Positions 36,057 to 45,171 of a stretch of DNA of 64,000 nucleotides are shown piece by piece; the stretch's first letter is position 1; each line of letters opens with the position of its first letter. The notes beneath the pieces were generated by a model. The model was not told where the DNA came from, did not search any database, and saw nothing but the letters and a program-made list of their open reading frames with translations. Source of the stretch: Oceanospirillum sp047518265 (GTDB lineage: Bacteria > Pseudomonadota > Gammaproteobacteria > Pseudomonadales > Halomonadaceae); contig JAKZRG010000008.1 of NCBI GenBank assembly GCA_047518265.1, positions 95,939 to 159,938 on the forward strand, read 5' to 3'. Position numbers and translations under genes: made by a program.

Positions 36057-37394
36057 ATGCTTGATTTTATTTCTGACATTATTGCCGGTGAGCTGGATAC
36101 CTATGTAGTGACCTTTACCTTGGTGAGTGCCATGGTCGTCCTACTGTTTCTAAGCTTTCCTATGGTTGTGCCCTTAGCCATTGGTGCTCTAATTGGTCTA
36201 GTACACTTTTCTGCCATTGATACCGGTGTGATTATTCAGCAAATGGTGACAGGGATCTCGCCTAATGCCTTGATTGCCGTACCCATGTTTATTCTGGCAG
36301 CGGATATTATGACCCGTGGCCATACGGCCCATAATCTACTGAACCTGATTGAAGCCTTTGTGGGCCATATGCGTGGTGGCTTACCTATCACTACTTGTAT
36401 AAGTTGTACGTTGTTTGGTTCGGTATCTGGTTCCACTCAAGCAACGGTAGTGTCTGTGGGCCAGATTATGCGCCCTAAGCTACTACAGGCAGGTTATAAA
36501 GATAGCTTTGTGATGGCATTGATTATTAATGCTAGTGATATTGCTTTTCTGATTCCGCCCAGCATCGGTTTAATCCTATACGGCACGTTGGCCAATACCA
36601 GTGTCGGTGAGTTGTTTATTGCCGGTATCGGCCCAGGTATTGTTCTGGCGCTACTTTTCTCCGCTTACTGCTATTTCTACAGTGTCTATCAGGGCGACAG
36701 TATTGCGCTGGTTGAGAAAACGACCACCAAGGAAAAACTACAGGCCCTTAAAAAAGCACTGCTTCCTATGGGTTTTCCTGCCCTGATTGTGGGCGGTATC
36801 TACTCTGGTGCGGTAACACCTACGGAAGCGGCTTCTTTCTCTGTGCTATACGCCATTATTGTGGAGTGTCTGATCTATCGTGAGCTCAGCTTTCGAGATA
36901 TTACCGATGCGGCTTTAAGTACCGGTTTGATTACTGCCGTGGTCTTTATTTTGGTGGGCATGGGACAGGCATTCTCCTGGTATATCTCCTTTGAACAGAT
37001 TCCACAGGATCTGTTGGCGCCACTGAGTCTGGAAGACGCCTCAAAAGAGTTTGTGTTGTTTGTGATTGCACTGGCGTTTTTTGTCGGCTGTATGTTTGTG
37101 GACTCTCTTGTTGTCTTGGTAATTCTTACGCCAATCTTTGTGCCTATCGTGGCAGATGTGGGCTTAGACCCTGTATTGGTCGGCGTAATGATCACTCTTC
37201 AAATGGCCATTGGCTCAGCTACACCGCCTTTTGGCTGCGATATTTTCACTGCCATTGCTATCTTTAATAAGCCGTACTTGGAAGTGATTCGAGGCACAGT
37301 GCCATTTATTTTGATTCTGTTCTTTATGTCGGCCCTGTTGATCTTCTTCCCTGATATTGCTCTGTTATTACGCGACATTGCGTTTGGTGACTGA
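36057..37394 (+). CDS. TRAP transporter large permease (DctM family)
   Basis: The 445-residue protein has about 11-12 helices. It contains the DctM hallmarks ALIAVPMFILAADIM, GSVSGSTQATVVSVG, IPPSIGLILYG and TPTEAASFSVLYA, with a final MQMAIGSATPPFG-type segment (seen as LQMAIGSATPPFGCD). It carries out sodium-driven import with DctP and DctQ. The stop is one base before the ATG of the M24 gene. Confidence 0.95.
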   Translation: MLDFISDIIAGELDTYVVTFTLVSAMVVLLFLSFPMVVPLAIGALIGLVHFSAIDTGVIIQQMVTGISPNALIAVPMFILAADIMTRGHTAHNLLNLIEAFVGHMRGGLPITTCISCTLFGSVSGSTQATVVSVGQIMRPKLLQAGYKDSFVMALIINASDIAFLIPPSIGLILYGTLANTSVGELFIAGIGPGIVLALLFSAYCYFYSVYQGDSIALVEKTTTKEKLQALKKALLPMGFPALIVGGIYSGAVTPTEAASFSVLYAIIVECLIYRELSFRDITDAALSTGLITAVVFILVGMGQAFSWYISFEQIPQDLLAPLSLEDASKEFVLFVIALAFFVGCMFVDSLVVLVILTPIFVPIVADVGLDPVLVGVMITLQMAIGSATPPFGCDIFTAIAIFNKPYLEVIRGTVPFILILFFMSALLIFFPDIALLLRDIAFGD

Positions 37395-37395
37395 T

Positions 37396-38586
37396 ATGAC
37401 CTTATTGACACCCCCAGCGCGGGGCTTTGAAACTCAAGAGTTTGAACAACGCACTCAAAAGCTACAACAGGCTATGAGAGCAGAAAGCATAGGTGCGGTA
37501 TTTTTTACCACAGAGCCTGAGTTTCGATATTTTAGTGGCTTTAAATCCCAGTTCTGGGAAAGTCCCACGCGGCCTTGGTTTCTGGTGGTTCCTGCAGAGG
37601 GGAAGCCCATTGCTGTGGTACCAGAAATTGGCGTGGCGGGTTTTGAGCTGACCTGGATTGACGATGTTAGAAGCTGGCCCTCTCCAAGGCCGGAAGATGA
37701 TGGTATCTCGTTACTAAGCCAAACCTTAAAAGAAGCCATCGCTAGCAGCAGCGGTTCCTGTCAGGATCGAATCGGAGCCATGTTGGGGCCTGAAACACAT
37801 TTGAGAATGCCAGCGGCCAACTATGCTAGCTTGCAGAAAAACCTCAGCCAATACAGTCTGGTTGATGTTTCTCTATTAGTACGCAATATACGCAGTGTGA
37901 AATCAGCCGCAGAAATTGCCAAGATCCGCTTTGCTTGCGAGGTCACCGCAGCAGGTTTTGATTATCTGTATGACCATCTGAAAGTAGGCATGACCGAGCG
38001 GGAAGCCTGTAAGTTAATGCATCTGGAAATGCTGCGTTTAGGGGCGGATTCTTGTCCTTATCTAATCTCTGCATCCGGTTATCAAGGTTACGACAATATC
38101 ATTATGGGGCCTACGGATCGGCAGCTGGAAATCGGCGATCTTTTGATTATCGATACCGGTGCGAACTTTGATGGCTACTTCAGCGACTTTGACCGTAACT
38201 TTGCTTTTGTCAGTGCTGAGGTTTCCACCCATGAAGCCTACGAAGCAGTATACCGTTCCACAGAAGCTGGGCTGAATATTGCGGCACCAGGGCGCACGAC
38301 TGGAGATATCTGGCAGGCTATGTGGTCAGTATTGGAAGATGCTGGCGCATTAGGCAATGATGTGGGGCGCATGGGCCATGGTTTAGGTATGCAGCTGACC
38401 GAATGGCCTTCTCATGTGGAAGGTGGTGATGTGGTTTTGCAACCGGGTATGGTGCTGACGTTAGAGCCGGGCATGACCTATGCACCGGGTAAAATGATGG
38501 TGCATGAGGAAAATATTGTCATTACCGAAAACGGTTGTGAGATGTTGCATAAACGCGCCTGGGAAGTACTGCCTGTGGTGGGTTGA
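37396..38586 (+). CDS. M24 family metallopeptidase-like hydrolase (Xaa-Pro dipeptidase / DoeA-like)
   Basis: The protein has 396 residues from ATG 37396, one base after dctM, so it is coupled to the transporter. It has a creatinase/aminopeptidase-P N-domain (FFTTEPEFRYFSGF) and a pita-bread catalytic domain with metal ligands in IIDTGANFDGYFSDFDRNF (two Asp), GHGLGMQLTEWP (His) and LTLEPGMTY plus MVHEENIVIT (two Glu). The family hydrolyses Xaa-Pro peptides, creatine or, in DoeA/EutD, the ectoine ring. Which one cannot be settled by sequence alone; the neighbours favour a small compatible-solute-like amide. Confidence 0.88.
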   Translation: MTLLTPPARGFETQEFEQRTQKLQQAMRAESIGAVFFTTEPEFRYFSGFKSQFWESPTRPWFLVVPAEGKPIAVVPEIGVAGFELTWIDDVRSWPSPRPEDDGISLLSQTLKEAIASSSGSCQDRIGAMLGPETHLRMPAANYASLQKNLSQYSLVDVSLLVRNIRSVKSAAEIAKIRFACEVTAAGFDYLYDHLKVGMTEREACKLMHLEMLRLGADSCPYLISASGYQGYDNIIMGPTDRQLEIGDLLIIDTGANFDGYFSDFDRNFAFVSAEVSTHEAYEAVYRSTEAGLNIAAPGRTTGDIWQAMWSVLEDAGALGNDVGRMGHGLGMQLTEWPSHVEGGDVVLQPGMVLTLEPGMTYAPGKMMVHEENIVITENGCEMLHKRAWEVLPVVG

Positions 38587-38824
38587 GATCATGTTAAAAA
38601 GATAGAGTGAGGCTTTAAAAGTCTCTCTCTAAATCGCCTTCAACCGCTCTTTTATGCTGATTGAGTCGTTGAGGGTTCTATTTTGTACATAGCAGAATAC
38701 TCCATCGTTTACGGATGATAATGATACAGGCTTATTAGTATTCGTGAATTTAACGAAAGGCAAGTCTTTCTTCTTCTCTTAGCCAGCGATACAATCACGG
38801 AAATAGGAAAAATAGAGGCTGCCG

Positions 38825-39766
38825 GTGATCATCCGAAATAAGGACAAAATCAACTCCCCTGATACGATTAAACAGCATTTTGAGGATCTGGGTTATATCT
38901 GTAGCGATGCCATTGCCACCTCGGTTTATTTGGCCTGTCATCTACAAAAACCTATCTTGGTTGAAGGCCCTCCGGGTGTGGGAAAAACAGAACTCGCTAA
39001 GAAAACCTCTGATCTGTTATCAGCTCCGCTTATCCGAATGCAGTGTTATGAAGGCCTTGATGAAGCCAAGGCACTTTATGAATGGAAGTATGGTAAACAA
39101 CTGCTTTATACCCAATTGCTTAAAGATCAGCTGGGTGATGTGATGCGTGGCGCTAAAGGCTTGGATGAATCCGTTTCCCGTCTACACCAGTTTGGCGATA
39201 TCTTCTATTCCGATGAGTTTCTTGAACCCCGCCCGCTTTTAGAAGCCTTAAGATCCGAAGATGGTGCCGTTTTGCTGATCGATGAGATCGATAAAGCAGA
39301 TCAGGAGTTTGAAGCCTTCTTGCTGGAGCTGCTTTCTGATTATCAAATATCCATTCCTGAGCTGGGCACCGTAAAAGCAAAATCCAAACCTATTGTATTA
39401 CTGACCAGTAATAATACGCGTGAGCTTAGTGATGCTCTAAAACGTCGCTGTTTGCATCTGTATATTCCTTTTCCTTCAAAGTCTATCGAGCAAAAGATTA
39501 TTACGGCTCAGGTGCCAGAGTTGAATGAGCAGCTTAAAGTGCAGCTGGTGGATTTTATCGGCGAACTACGGGAAATGGCACTGAAGAAAGTACCAGCCGT
39601 CAGTGAAACCATCGATTGGGCTCGTGCTCTTTTACTGTTGAATGTGGATAATCTGGATCATGACTGGATTAAAACCACACTAAATCTATTGCTTAAATTT
39701 CAGGATGATATCGAAGCGGTGGAACCTGAGATTGATAACCTTCTAAAAGCCGCCTCTAAAAGATGA
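38825..39766 (+). CDS. MoxR-type AAA+ ATPase (CoxD-like)
   Basis: The 313-residue protein starts at GTG 38825 (AGAGG just upstream). It has Walker A (EGPPGVGKTELAKK), Walker B (AVLLIDEIDKADQEFE) and sensor 1 (VLLTSNNTRELSDALKRRCL). MoxR ATPases act with VWA-domain proteins as chaperones that insert metals or mature enzymes (CoxD/CoxE for CO dehydrogenase). The VWA partner gene follows 67 bp downstream. No CO dehydrogenase or methanol dehydrogenase gene is present, so the client is unknown. The nearest downstream gene encodes a metal-binding-type (ferritin-like) protein. Confidence 0.92.
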   Translation: MIIRNKDKINSPDTIKQHFEDLGYICSDAIATSVYLACHLQKPILVEGPPGVGKTELAKKTSDLLSAPLIRMQCYEGLDEAKALYEWKYGKQLLYTQLLKDQLGDVMRGAKGLDESVSRLHQFGDIFYSDEFLEPRPLLEALRSEDGAVLLIDEIDKADQEFEAFLLELLSDYQISIPELGTVKAKSKPIVLLTSNNTRELSDALKRRCLHLYIPFPSKSIEQKIITAQVPELNEQLKVQLVDFIGELREMALKKVPAVSETIDWARALLLLNVDNLDHDWIKTTLNLLLKFQDDIEAVEPEIDNLLKAASKR

Positions 39767-39832
39767 TCCTAGATAAGACTTTGTTTTAAATAACAGGATC
39801 TTGGTTTTAAGTCATAAAGGTCGAGATTTGTC

Positions 39833-41236
39833 ATGCAAAAAGTACTGGGCGATTTTATCCATGCATTGAGACAAGCAGGGTTACCGATTTCATCTGCAGA
39901 GACTCTCGATGGTCTAAAGGCCGCCCAACTGGTAGGGATTGATAATGCTCCGTTACTCAAGCAGTCCCTTGGTATGACATTGACCAAGAGGCTGGAGCAT
40001 AGACTGATCTATGACCAGATTTTTGATCAGTATTTTAATCACTATGGGGATAGTGAGCCTGATACTTCCTATGATGCCTCTCAGGAATCGCCCTTTAAAG
40101 AGAGCTGCTTAGAGAATGATCCGTCGTTAAAAGATAGTAAGCCATCATCTGAAAGCGCTGATCAAGATATTCTTGTTGAAAGTCACTCTAGATTAACATC
40201 TCCTTTAGCCCAGCAACTGATGACTGGTGCCCCGTCTGTTATGCAGATGATGATTGCCAGTGCTGGCACAGGAGCTGGTGCACAAGACGTATCCTTTACC
40301 ACGCAAATTCCCATAGTGACGTATCGCGTGATGCAGGTTTTGGGCGATAGCGAGCTACAACAAGAATTAGCAGAAATGGATGAGACTAGCGCTGAAGTAC
40401 AGTTGCTACGTAAACGACGCTCTCAGCTACAGCAGCAAGTACGGGATTATGTTGAACAGCAGTATCTGCTGTTTAATCAACATGAGGTTCACAAACTGCG
40501 GGCCAGTAATCTGCAAAAGGTTGGCCTGACCAGTATTGACCAACGTAATTATAAACTGATGGGAGAGCTGGTGCGTAAGGCCGCCAAACGTCTTGCCAGT
40601 ATGCACAGTCGCAGAAGACGTATTACCAAGCGAGGTCTTCTGGATGTTCGACGTACCATAGCGGCTAATGCGGCCTATGATGGTTTTCTATTTCATACTA
40701 AGTGGAAGTCTACTCGGGTTGAACGACCCAAGGTGATGGTTATCTGTGATGTCAGCGGTTCGGTGAGCAGTGTGGCACGGTTTCTATTGCTTTTTTTATA
40801 TTGTTTGCAGGATGTTTTACCAAAAGTGCGTTCCTTTGTTTTTTCCTCTGAGATGGCTGAAGTGACCAAGCTTTTCGAACAGTTAGAAATGGATGAAGCA
40901 TTGGGAGAAGTTATGGCAACCTGGGCCAATATGTCTACGGATTACGGTAAGGCTTTAAAAGGCTTTGAAGAGATCGCACTAGCGGATATTGATAATAAAA
41001 CGACCGTGATCATGCTGGGTGATGCGCGTAATAATAACGAAGATGGCAATATTACTGTGTGGGAAGAAATCTACCGTCGTAGCCAGCGAGTACTTTGGCT
41101 GAATCCTGAAGGGCAAGTAAGCTGGGACAGTGGTGATTCTATTATGAGTCAATATGCGCCTTATTGCTCTCATGTGGAAACCTGTAACTCCCTAAGGGAT
41201 CTTAATAGAGTCTTGGGCTCTGTTTTAAAACATTAA
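39833..41236 (+). CDS. VWA domain-containing CoxE-like protein
   Basis: The 467-residue protein has an N-terminal CoxE-type domain (ALRQAGLPISSAETLDGLKAA), an acidic/serine-rich middle (about residues 75-125), a helical basic part (RRRRITKRGLLDVRRTI) and a C-terminal von Willebrand A domain with the MIDAS motif VICDVSGSVSS and NMSTDYGKAL. It works with the MoxR ATPase encoded upstream. Its terminator is not obvious. Confidence 0.9.
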   Translation: MQKVLGDFIHALRQAGLPISSAETLDGLKAAQLVGIDNAPLLKQSLGMTLTKRLEHRLIYDQIFDQYFNHYGDSEPDTSYDASQESPFKESCLENDPSLKDSKPSSESADQDILVESHSRLTSPLAQQLMTGAPSVMQMMIASAGTGAGAQDVSFTTQIPIVTYRVMQVLGDSELQQELAEMDETSAEVQLLRKRRSQLQQQVRDYVEQQYLLFNQHEVHKLRASNLQKVGLTSIDQRNYKLMGELVRKAAKRLASMHSRRRRITKRGLLDVRRTIAANAAYDGFLFHTKWKSTRVERPKVMVICDVSGSVSSVARFLLLFLYCLQDVLPKVRSFVFSSEMAEVTKLFEQLEMDEALGEVMATWANMSTDYGKALKGFEEIALADIDNKTTVIMLGDARNNNEDGNITVWEEIYRRSQRVLWLNPEGQVSWDSGDSIMSQYAPYCSHVETCNSLRDLNRVLGSVLKH

Positions 41237-41707
41237 ATTATTTTTTATTACCTGAGATAACCTTGTAATACTCTGTATGCCTTGTAATGCCCTGTAATAG
41301 TGCCCTCCAGTATTACTTGATAGCCTTTCTAAAGATTAAAAACCAACAGAACAAGACATTATTTAACGCCTATTAAACGGAATTTCTGATGATTTTTTGC
41401 ATTACCTGATTTTGGGGTTGTGTGAATATATTATCGATTAAGTCGTTATAAGTTCCGTTGGTTATTTAATTTCGTATCAGAAAAATCATCTATGTCAGCT
41501 TATTAAATAATCTGTTTGTTAAAAAATATCTAGGTATTTCAAATAAAAGGGTTGATGTGCTGAGATTTATAATAAGACGAACAGGGTTGTTCCATACACA
41601 TCCAAACAAAAGTTTTCCAGCACTCTTTGATTTGTAGCTAGAGAATATGATCATAAGTAGATGGATTTTGCTTGGGTGCTTAATAATAAAAGCATAAGGA
41701 AAAGACC
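41237..41707. promoter_or_regulatory. Intergenic region before the ferritin-like gene
   Basis: These 471 bp are AT-rich with no supported gene. Near 41263-41306 a loose tandem motif, (C)CTTGTAATRC and variants, occurs about four times. The promoter of the MNIO operon is expected in the right half. Confidence 0.4.
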
Positions 41708-43981
41708 GTGACAAACTACTCTCCATCCGTTCAGCAATTGATGAATTGTCGTAGCCAGACCAAACGTTCTAATAGTTGTCAACCTGTTGATATTGCGGCC
41801 GTACAGGCTTTAACTCAGGCTGCTATTAACGTAGAGCTATTTACTATTCCTTTATATATGACATCGATGTATTCCATTCAGGGTATGCATCAGATTACTG
41901 GGAAAAATGATTTCTATACAGGACGCTTGTGGCCAGGTGCTGCACCGGTTGCAGAGCCAAACAAAATTGTAAAGGCTATGTCTGAGGCTGTTGATAACAA
42001 TAACCCATGCAATAAAAAAGCGTTTAACTCTATTTTCAGTGTTTTTATTCAAGAAATGCTGCATCTTCAGCTAGCGGCGAATATTCATTGTGCTCTAAAT
42101 GAGAACAATAGTGACAGTCGTCCAGATGGCTTTGAACCGCAAGACCCTACTTTTACCAGTAAAGAGCTTCAAAACGACAAGATTATTGACGGTCAAACAT
42201 ATCCTCATGCCTGGACATGTTATGGCGATAACATCACCACTATTCCCCATATTATTGATTTAACTGATATCAAGGATGATGCTAAGTTTTCTTTGGATGA
42301 GAGCTATGCGAATCAGCCTCTGAGTGAACGTGTGATCGGACAGGAGATCAATAAAGTTAAGGTTAAGCTTAGTGAGCTTAACGATAATGCTGTCACCCTG
42401 TTTATGGCGATTGAAGCCTCGGAAGAGCTGCTAAAATCCGTGATAAAATCAGAATGCATGTATAAGTATTTCCCAATAGTGCCTTTTAATGGCTGGGATC
42501 AAAACTGGGATGGTACTGCTGATAGCCTACAGCTTCCGATGTTTGGCTCTATTGCTCATATGTATACCTGTCTGGCGGAATACCTGAACATTAGATATGA
42601 AGATGGTAACACTCTGATGGAGTTGGTGTTTAACGCTAACCCGGTGCAGCAAGATCTATTTAACTACTCAAATAGAAAAGGCGGTAAAGGTAGTGCCGGT
42701 CATCCATGTGCAGAGTTCCCCGCTATGGGAGAGTTGCAGGTAACAGCAGCAGATCCTGAAACGGCTAAGCTACAAATCTTTAACATTATCAGTGGCATCA
42801 CCGATCAAGGTGAAGGCGGAATATTAAACGTATCGCCTAATGGACATGCAGTTGTTATCGATCCTAAAGAAGATGAAGGTGTTAAAAAACGTTATCAGCC
42901 GGATTACCAGGCACTGTCTGCTGACTATCCAACTTATGATGAAAATGGCAATAAAGAAGCGCTATCTGCTGACGCAGTTGCCCGCTCTAATGGTGGTGAA
43001 ATCGACCACTTTGACCGTTTTAGAAAAGTCGCCAGTTATCTGAAAAGTGGTCATCTAACCACTTGGGTGGATTGGCATAATGATCCGAAGAATAATGAAT
43101 GGACCGCCGAACTTCTGACGACAGAAACCTATGACCCTGAGGTTGCGGCGCTCAAGGCTATTCCGACGCCCTCCGCTGTGGCGAAGGCGATGAATAACCT
43201 TAAAACAAAGGATGGTGATAAAAACTATAAGATGTTCAGCCATGTTGCTGCGGGCTCTATTGCTGGTATTACAACGGTATTGAATACGTACTGGAGTCAA
43301 GAAAACTTCTTCTGTGATCCCATTGATTTCCCTTACCCGTCTATGTCGGGTTCCGGTGATCGTATCTCTATCTGCTGGGCAATTTTTGGTAAGGTTCCTG
43401 ATCTTGAATTGGGTGCATTTGAACGTCATCGGGGTGGTTGGCAAGAGGGGCTTGATGCACCTGCAAACCATGCTTGCCAGGGACTTAGCTTTGCTTCTCC
43501 GGGTCATGATGGTAGTGCTCCTGAAGCATCAGATCATGGTTGTGCAACTCTGGGGGTATTCCATACCTGTAAAGGCTCTAATGATTGCGCTGGTGAAGGG
43601 GGTTGTGGTTATGTACATGATGCAACTGTCGGTGGCGGCGGTTGTGGTGGCTCTAACCCAAGCGGTAAAGGTAGTGGTTTATTCAGTGCGCCGGGAGATA
43701 ACCAGTGTGCTGGCTTTGGTGGCTGTGCCGTGCCTATTTCTGCCTCTCAGCTATTTCCTAGTAGCGGTCAGAAAAAAATGGAGATGCAGCTCTTCAATCT
43801 GAAGGATAAAGATTACACCCCGATTGAAGGCTCTATGGAGTACAAGATTGGTGATAATGTTCACGATGTGGCTTGGGATGCTTATACAGAAGTATTGAAG
43901 AAGAACGGTTACAAAGAGTGTGACCTGCCTGAAAAGCCAGAGCCAAGCGATCTACGTTTAGCTTTCCCGCCTTCAACCTGA
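41708..43981 (+). CDS. Ferritin-like (VioB-type) protein with Cys/Gly-rich C-terminal segment; probable MNIO substrate
   Basis: The 757-residue protein starts at GTG 41708 (AGGA 7 nt upstream). Residues about 30-300 form a ferritin-like domain of the iminophenyl-pyruvate dimer synthase (VioB) type: TQAAINVELFTIPLYMTSMY, IQEMLHLQLAANIHCAL and IEASEELL carry the expected Glu/His ligands. There is no signal peptide. Residues about 588-676 hold eight Cys (590, 612, 621, 627, 633, 646, 667, 673) among many Gly, including HTCKGSNDCAGEGGCG and NQCAGFGGCAVP. Such CKGxNxCxGxGGC motifs occur in substrates of MNIO (DUF692) enzymes. The MNIO gene and its partner follow, so the Cys segment is probably modified after translation, possibly to bind or sense a metal. 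A short conserved-looking tail (to residue 757) follows it. Confidence 0.85.
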   Translation: MTNYSPSVQQLMNCRSQTKRSNSCQPVDIAAVQALTQAAINVELFTIPLYMTSMYSIQGMHQITGKNDFYTGRLWPGAAPVAEPNKIVKAMSEAVDNNNPCNKKAFNSIFSVFIQEMLHLQLAANIHCALNENNSDSRPDGFEPQDPTFTSKELQNDKIIDGQTYPHAWTCYGDNITTIPHIIDLTDIKDDAKFSLDESYANQPLSERVIGQEINKVKVKLSELNDNAVTLFMAIEASEELLKSVIKSECMYKYFPIVPFNGWDQNWDGTADSLQLPMFGSIAHMYTCLAEYLNIRYEDGNTLMELVFNANPVQQDLFNYSNRKGGKGSAGHPCAEFPAMGELQVTAADPETAKLQIFNIISGITDQGEGGILNVSPNGHAVVIDPKEDEGVKKRYQPDYQALSADYPTYDENGNKEALSADAVARSNGGEIDHFDRFRKVASYLKSGHLTTWVDWHNDPKNNEWTAELLTTETYDPEVAALKAIPTPSAVAKAMNNLKTKDGDKNYKMFSHVAAGSIAGITTVLNTYWSQENFFCDPIDFPYPSMSGSGDRISICWAIFGKVPDLELGAFERHRGGWQEGLDAPANHACQGLSFASPGHDGSAPEASDHGCATLGVFHTCKGSNDCAGEGGCGYVHDATVGGGGCGGSNPSGKGSGLFSAPGDNQCAGFGGCAVPISASQLFPSSGQKKMEMQLFNLKDKDYTPIEGSMEYKIGDNVHDVAWDAYTEVLKKNGYKECDLPEKPEPSDLRLAFPPST

Positions 43982-44003
43982 TAGATGGTTATCTGATTTG
44001 CTG

Positions 44004-44032
44004 CACGGGAATTGGCTATGCCGGTTCCCGTG
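44004..44032 (+). promoter_or_regulatory. Strong hairpin between substrate gene and MNIO gene
   Basis: CACGGGAATTGGC (44004-44016) pairs with GCCGGTTCCCGTG (44020-44032): 13 bp including two G-T pairs, with a 3-nt loop. It begins 22 bp after the ferritin-like gene and has no U-run, so it may partly terminate or protect the upstream mRNA, making more substrate than enzyme. Confidence 0.7.
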
Positions 44033-44109
44033 ACCTCTTAACGGATAATCTCTTTTACTACAAAAGCCCTGCCATAAAAACGTTGTTATAAAAACTATCA
44101 GGACACTTC

Positions 44110-45171
44110 ATGGCCTCTCAACCTTCCGATAATCAAGCACACTCAAACCTAGCCGATCAGTTACCTAAACTTGGCTTTGGTGCAGGTCTACGTAGCTGCC
44201 ACTTTGAATGGTTATTAAAAAATGATCTGAATCCGGCCTCTCTTGCTTCCAAGGCGCATGCTGTGGAACGCCCAGTCGATTGGTTTGAGATTATCAGTGA
44301 AAACTTTATGGATAATCATGGCTTTGCCCAGTATATGCTGGATCGAATACGTGAACGTTATCCTATTGTGATGCACGGTGTTTCCATGTCTATCGGTTCC
44401 AGTGACCCGATCAATTGGGATTATTTGAAAAAGCTGAATAAATTGATTGAGCGAGTACAACCTGCCTGGATTTCTGATCATATCTGTTGGACCGGAATCT
44501 CTGGTGTAAATACTCATGATCTGTTGCCATTGCCCTATACCGAGGAAACTCTGGGACATATGGTGCAGCGAGTCAATGAAGTGCAAGACTTTCTACAAAG
44601 GCCGTTGGTGCTGGAAAACCCCAGTACTTATCTAGAATTTAAACAGTCAGAGATGACCGAATGGCAGTTTATTAATGCTCTGTGTAATGAAACAGACTGT
44701 GGCTTATTGCTGGATGTAAATAACGTCTTTGTCTCATCATTCAACCATGGTTTTGATGCGGAGGAGTATATCCGAGCACTGCCTCATAAACAGATTGTGC
44801 AAATGCATCTCGCAGGGCCTACTCATTGTGGTAGCCATATTATTGATACCCATGATACTGAAGTGCCACGCCAGGTCTGGCGGTTATATCAGTTGGCACA
44901 GCAATTGGCACCAGAGTGCTCAACCCTGTTGGAATGGGATGCGAATATTCCGGATTTTCCTGATCTTGTTAACGAACTGAATAAGGCTCGATTGGCTTTG
45001 GCAGGGGAGTTACCGGGTAAAGATCTGCACTATCAGGCAGCAGACATCGAGATAGGGGATGCTGTTATTTCAACCCCGGTACACCATAATCTACAGATCA
45101 ATAACACACCAGAGACTTGCGATAAGCCACAAATTCACAATGAGCGGCAGGCCCACTATGCAGAATCTTAA
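44110..45171 (+). CDS. DUF692 multinuclear non-heme iron oxygenase (MNIO, MbnB/TglH/BufB family)
   Basis: The 353-residue protein is a TIM-barrel MNIO. Conserved metal-site motifs are MHGVSMSIG (His89), ISDHICW (His124), LENPSTYL (Glu169), LLLDVNNVFVSSFNH (Asp202, Asn205, His213), QMHLAGPTH (His233), DTHDTEV (Asp246, His248) and LLEWDANIP (Glu275). MNIOs use two or three iron ions and O2 to convert Cys residues of a peptide into oxazolone-thioamides, thiooxazoles or related groups. The substrate here is presumably the Cys-rich tail of the ferritin-like protein encoded upstream. The C-terminal 60 residues extend beyond the usual barrel. AGGA is 6 nt before the ATG. Confidence 0.95.
   Translation: MASQPSDNQAHSNLADQLPKLGFGAGLRSCHFEWLLKNDLNPASLASKAHAVERPVDWFEIISENFMDNHGFAQYMLDRIRERYPIVMHGVSMSIGSSDPINWDYLKKLNKLIERVQPAWISDHICWTGISGVNTHDLLPLPYTEETLGHMVQRVNEVQDFLQRPLVLENPSTYLEFKQSEMTEWQFINALCNETDCGLLLDVNNVFVSSFNHGFDAEEYIRALPHKQIVQMHLAGPTHCGSHIIDTHDTEVPRQVWRLYQLAQQLAPECSTLLEWDANIPDFPDLVNELNKARLALAGELPGKDLHYQAADIEIGDAVISTPVHHNLQINNTPETCDKPQIHNERQAHYAES

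Noticed and set aside
37396..38586. Calling the M24 gene doeA (ectoine hydrolase)
   Set aside because: The metal site is common to all M24 proteins and the N-domain is not diagnostic by eye; only a phylogeny would decide.
38706..38722. Fur-box-like GATAATGATA upstream of the MoxR gene
   Set aside because: Only one half matches; AT-rich background makes this common.
43314..43802. 162-codon frame overlapping the Cys-rich end of the ferritin-like gene
   Set aside because: It is an out-of-frame shadow with an unnatural composition; the main frame has clear domains and motifs.
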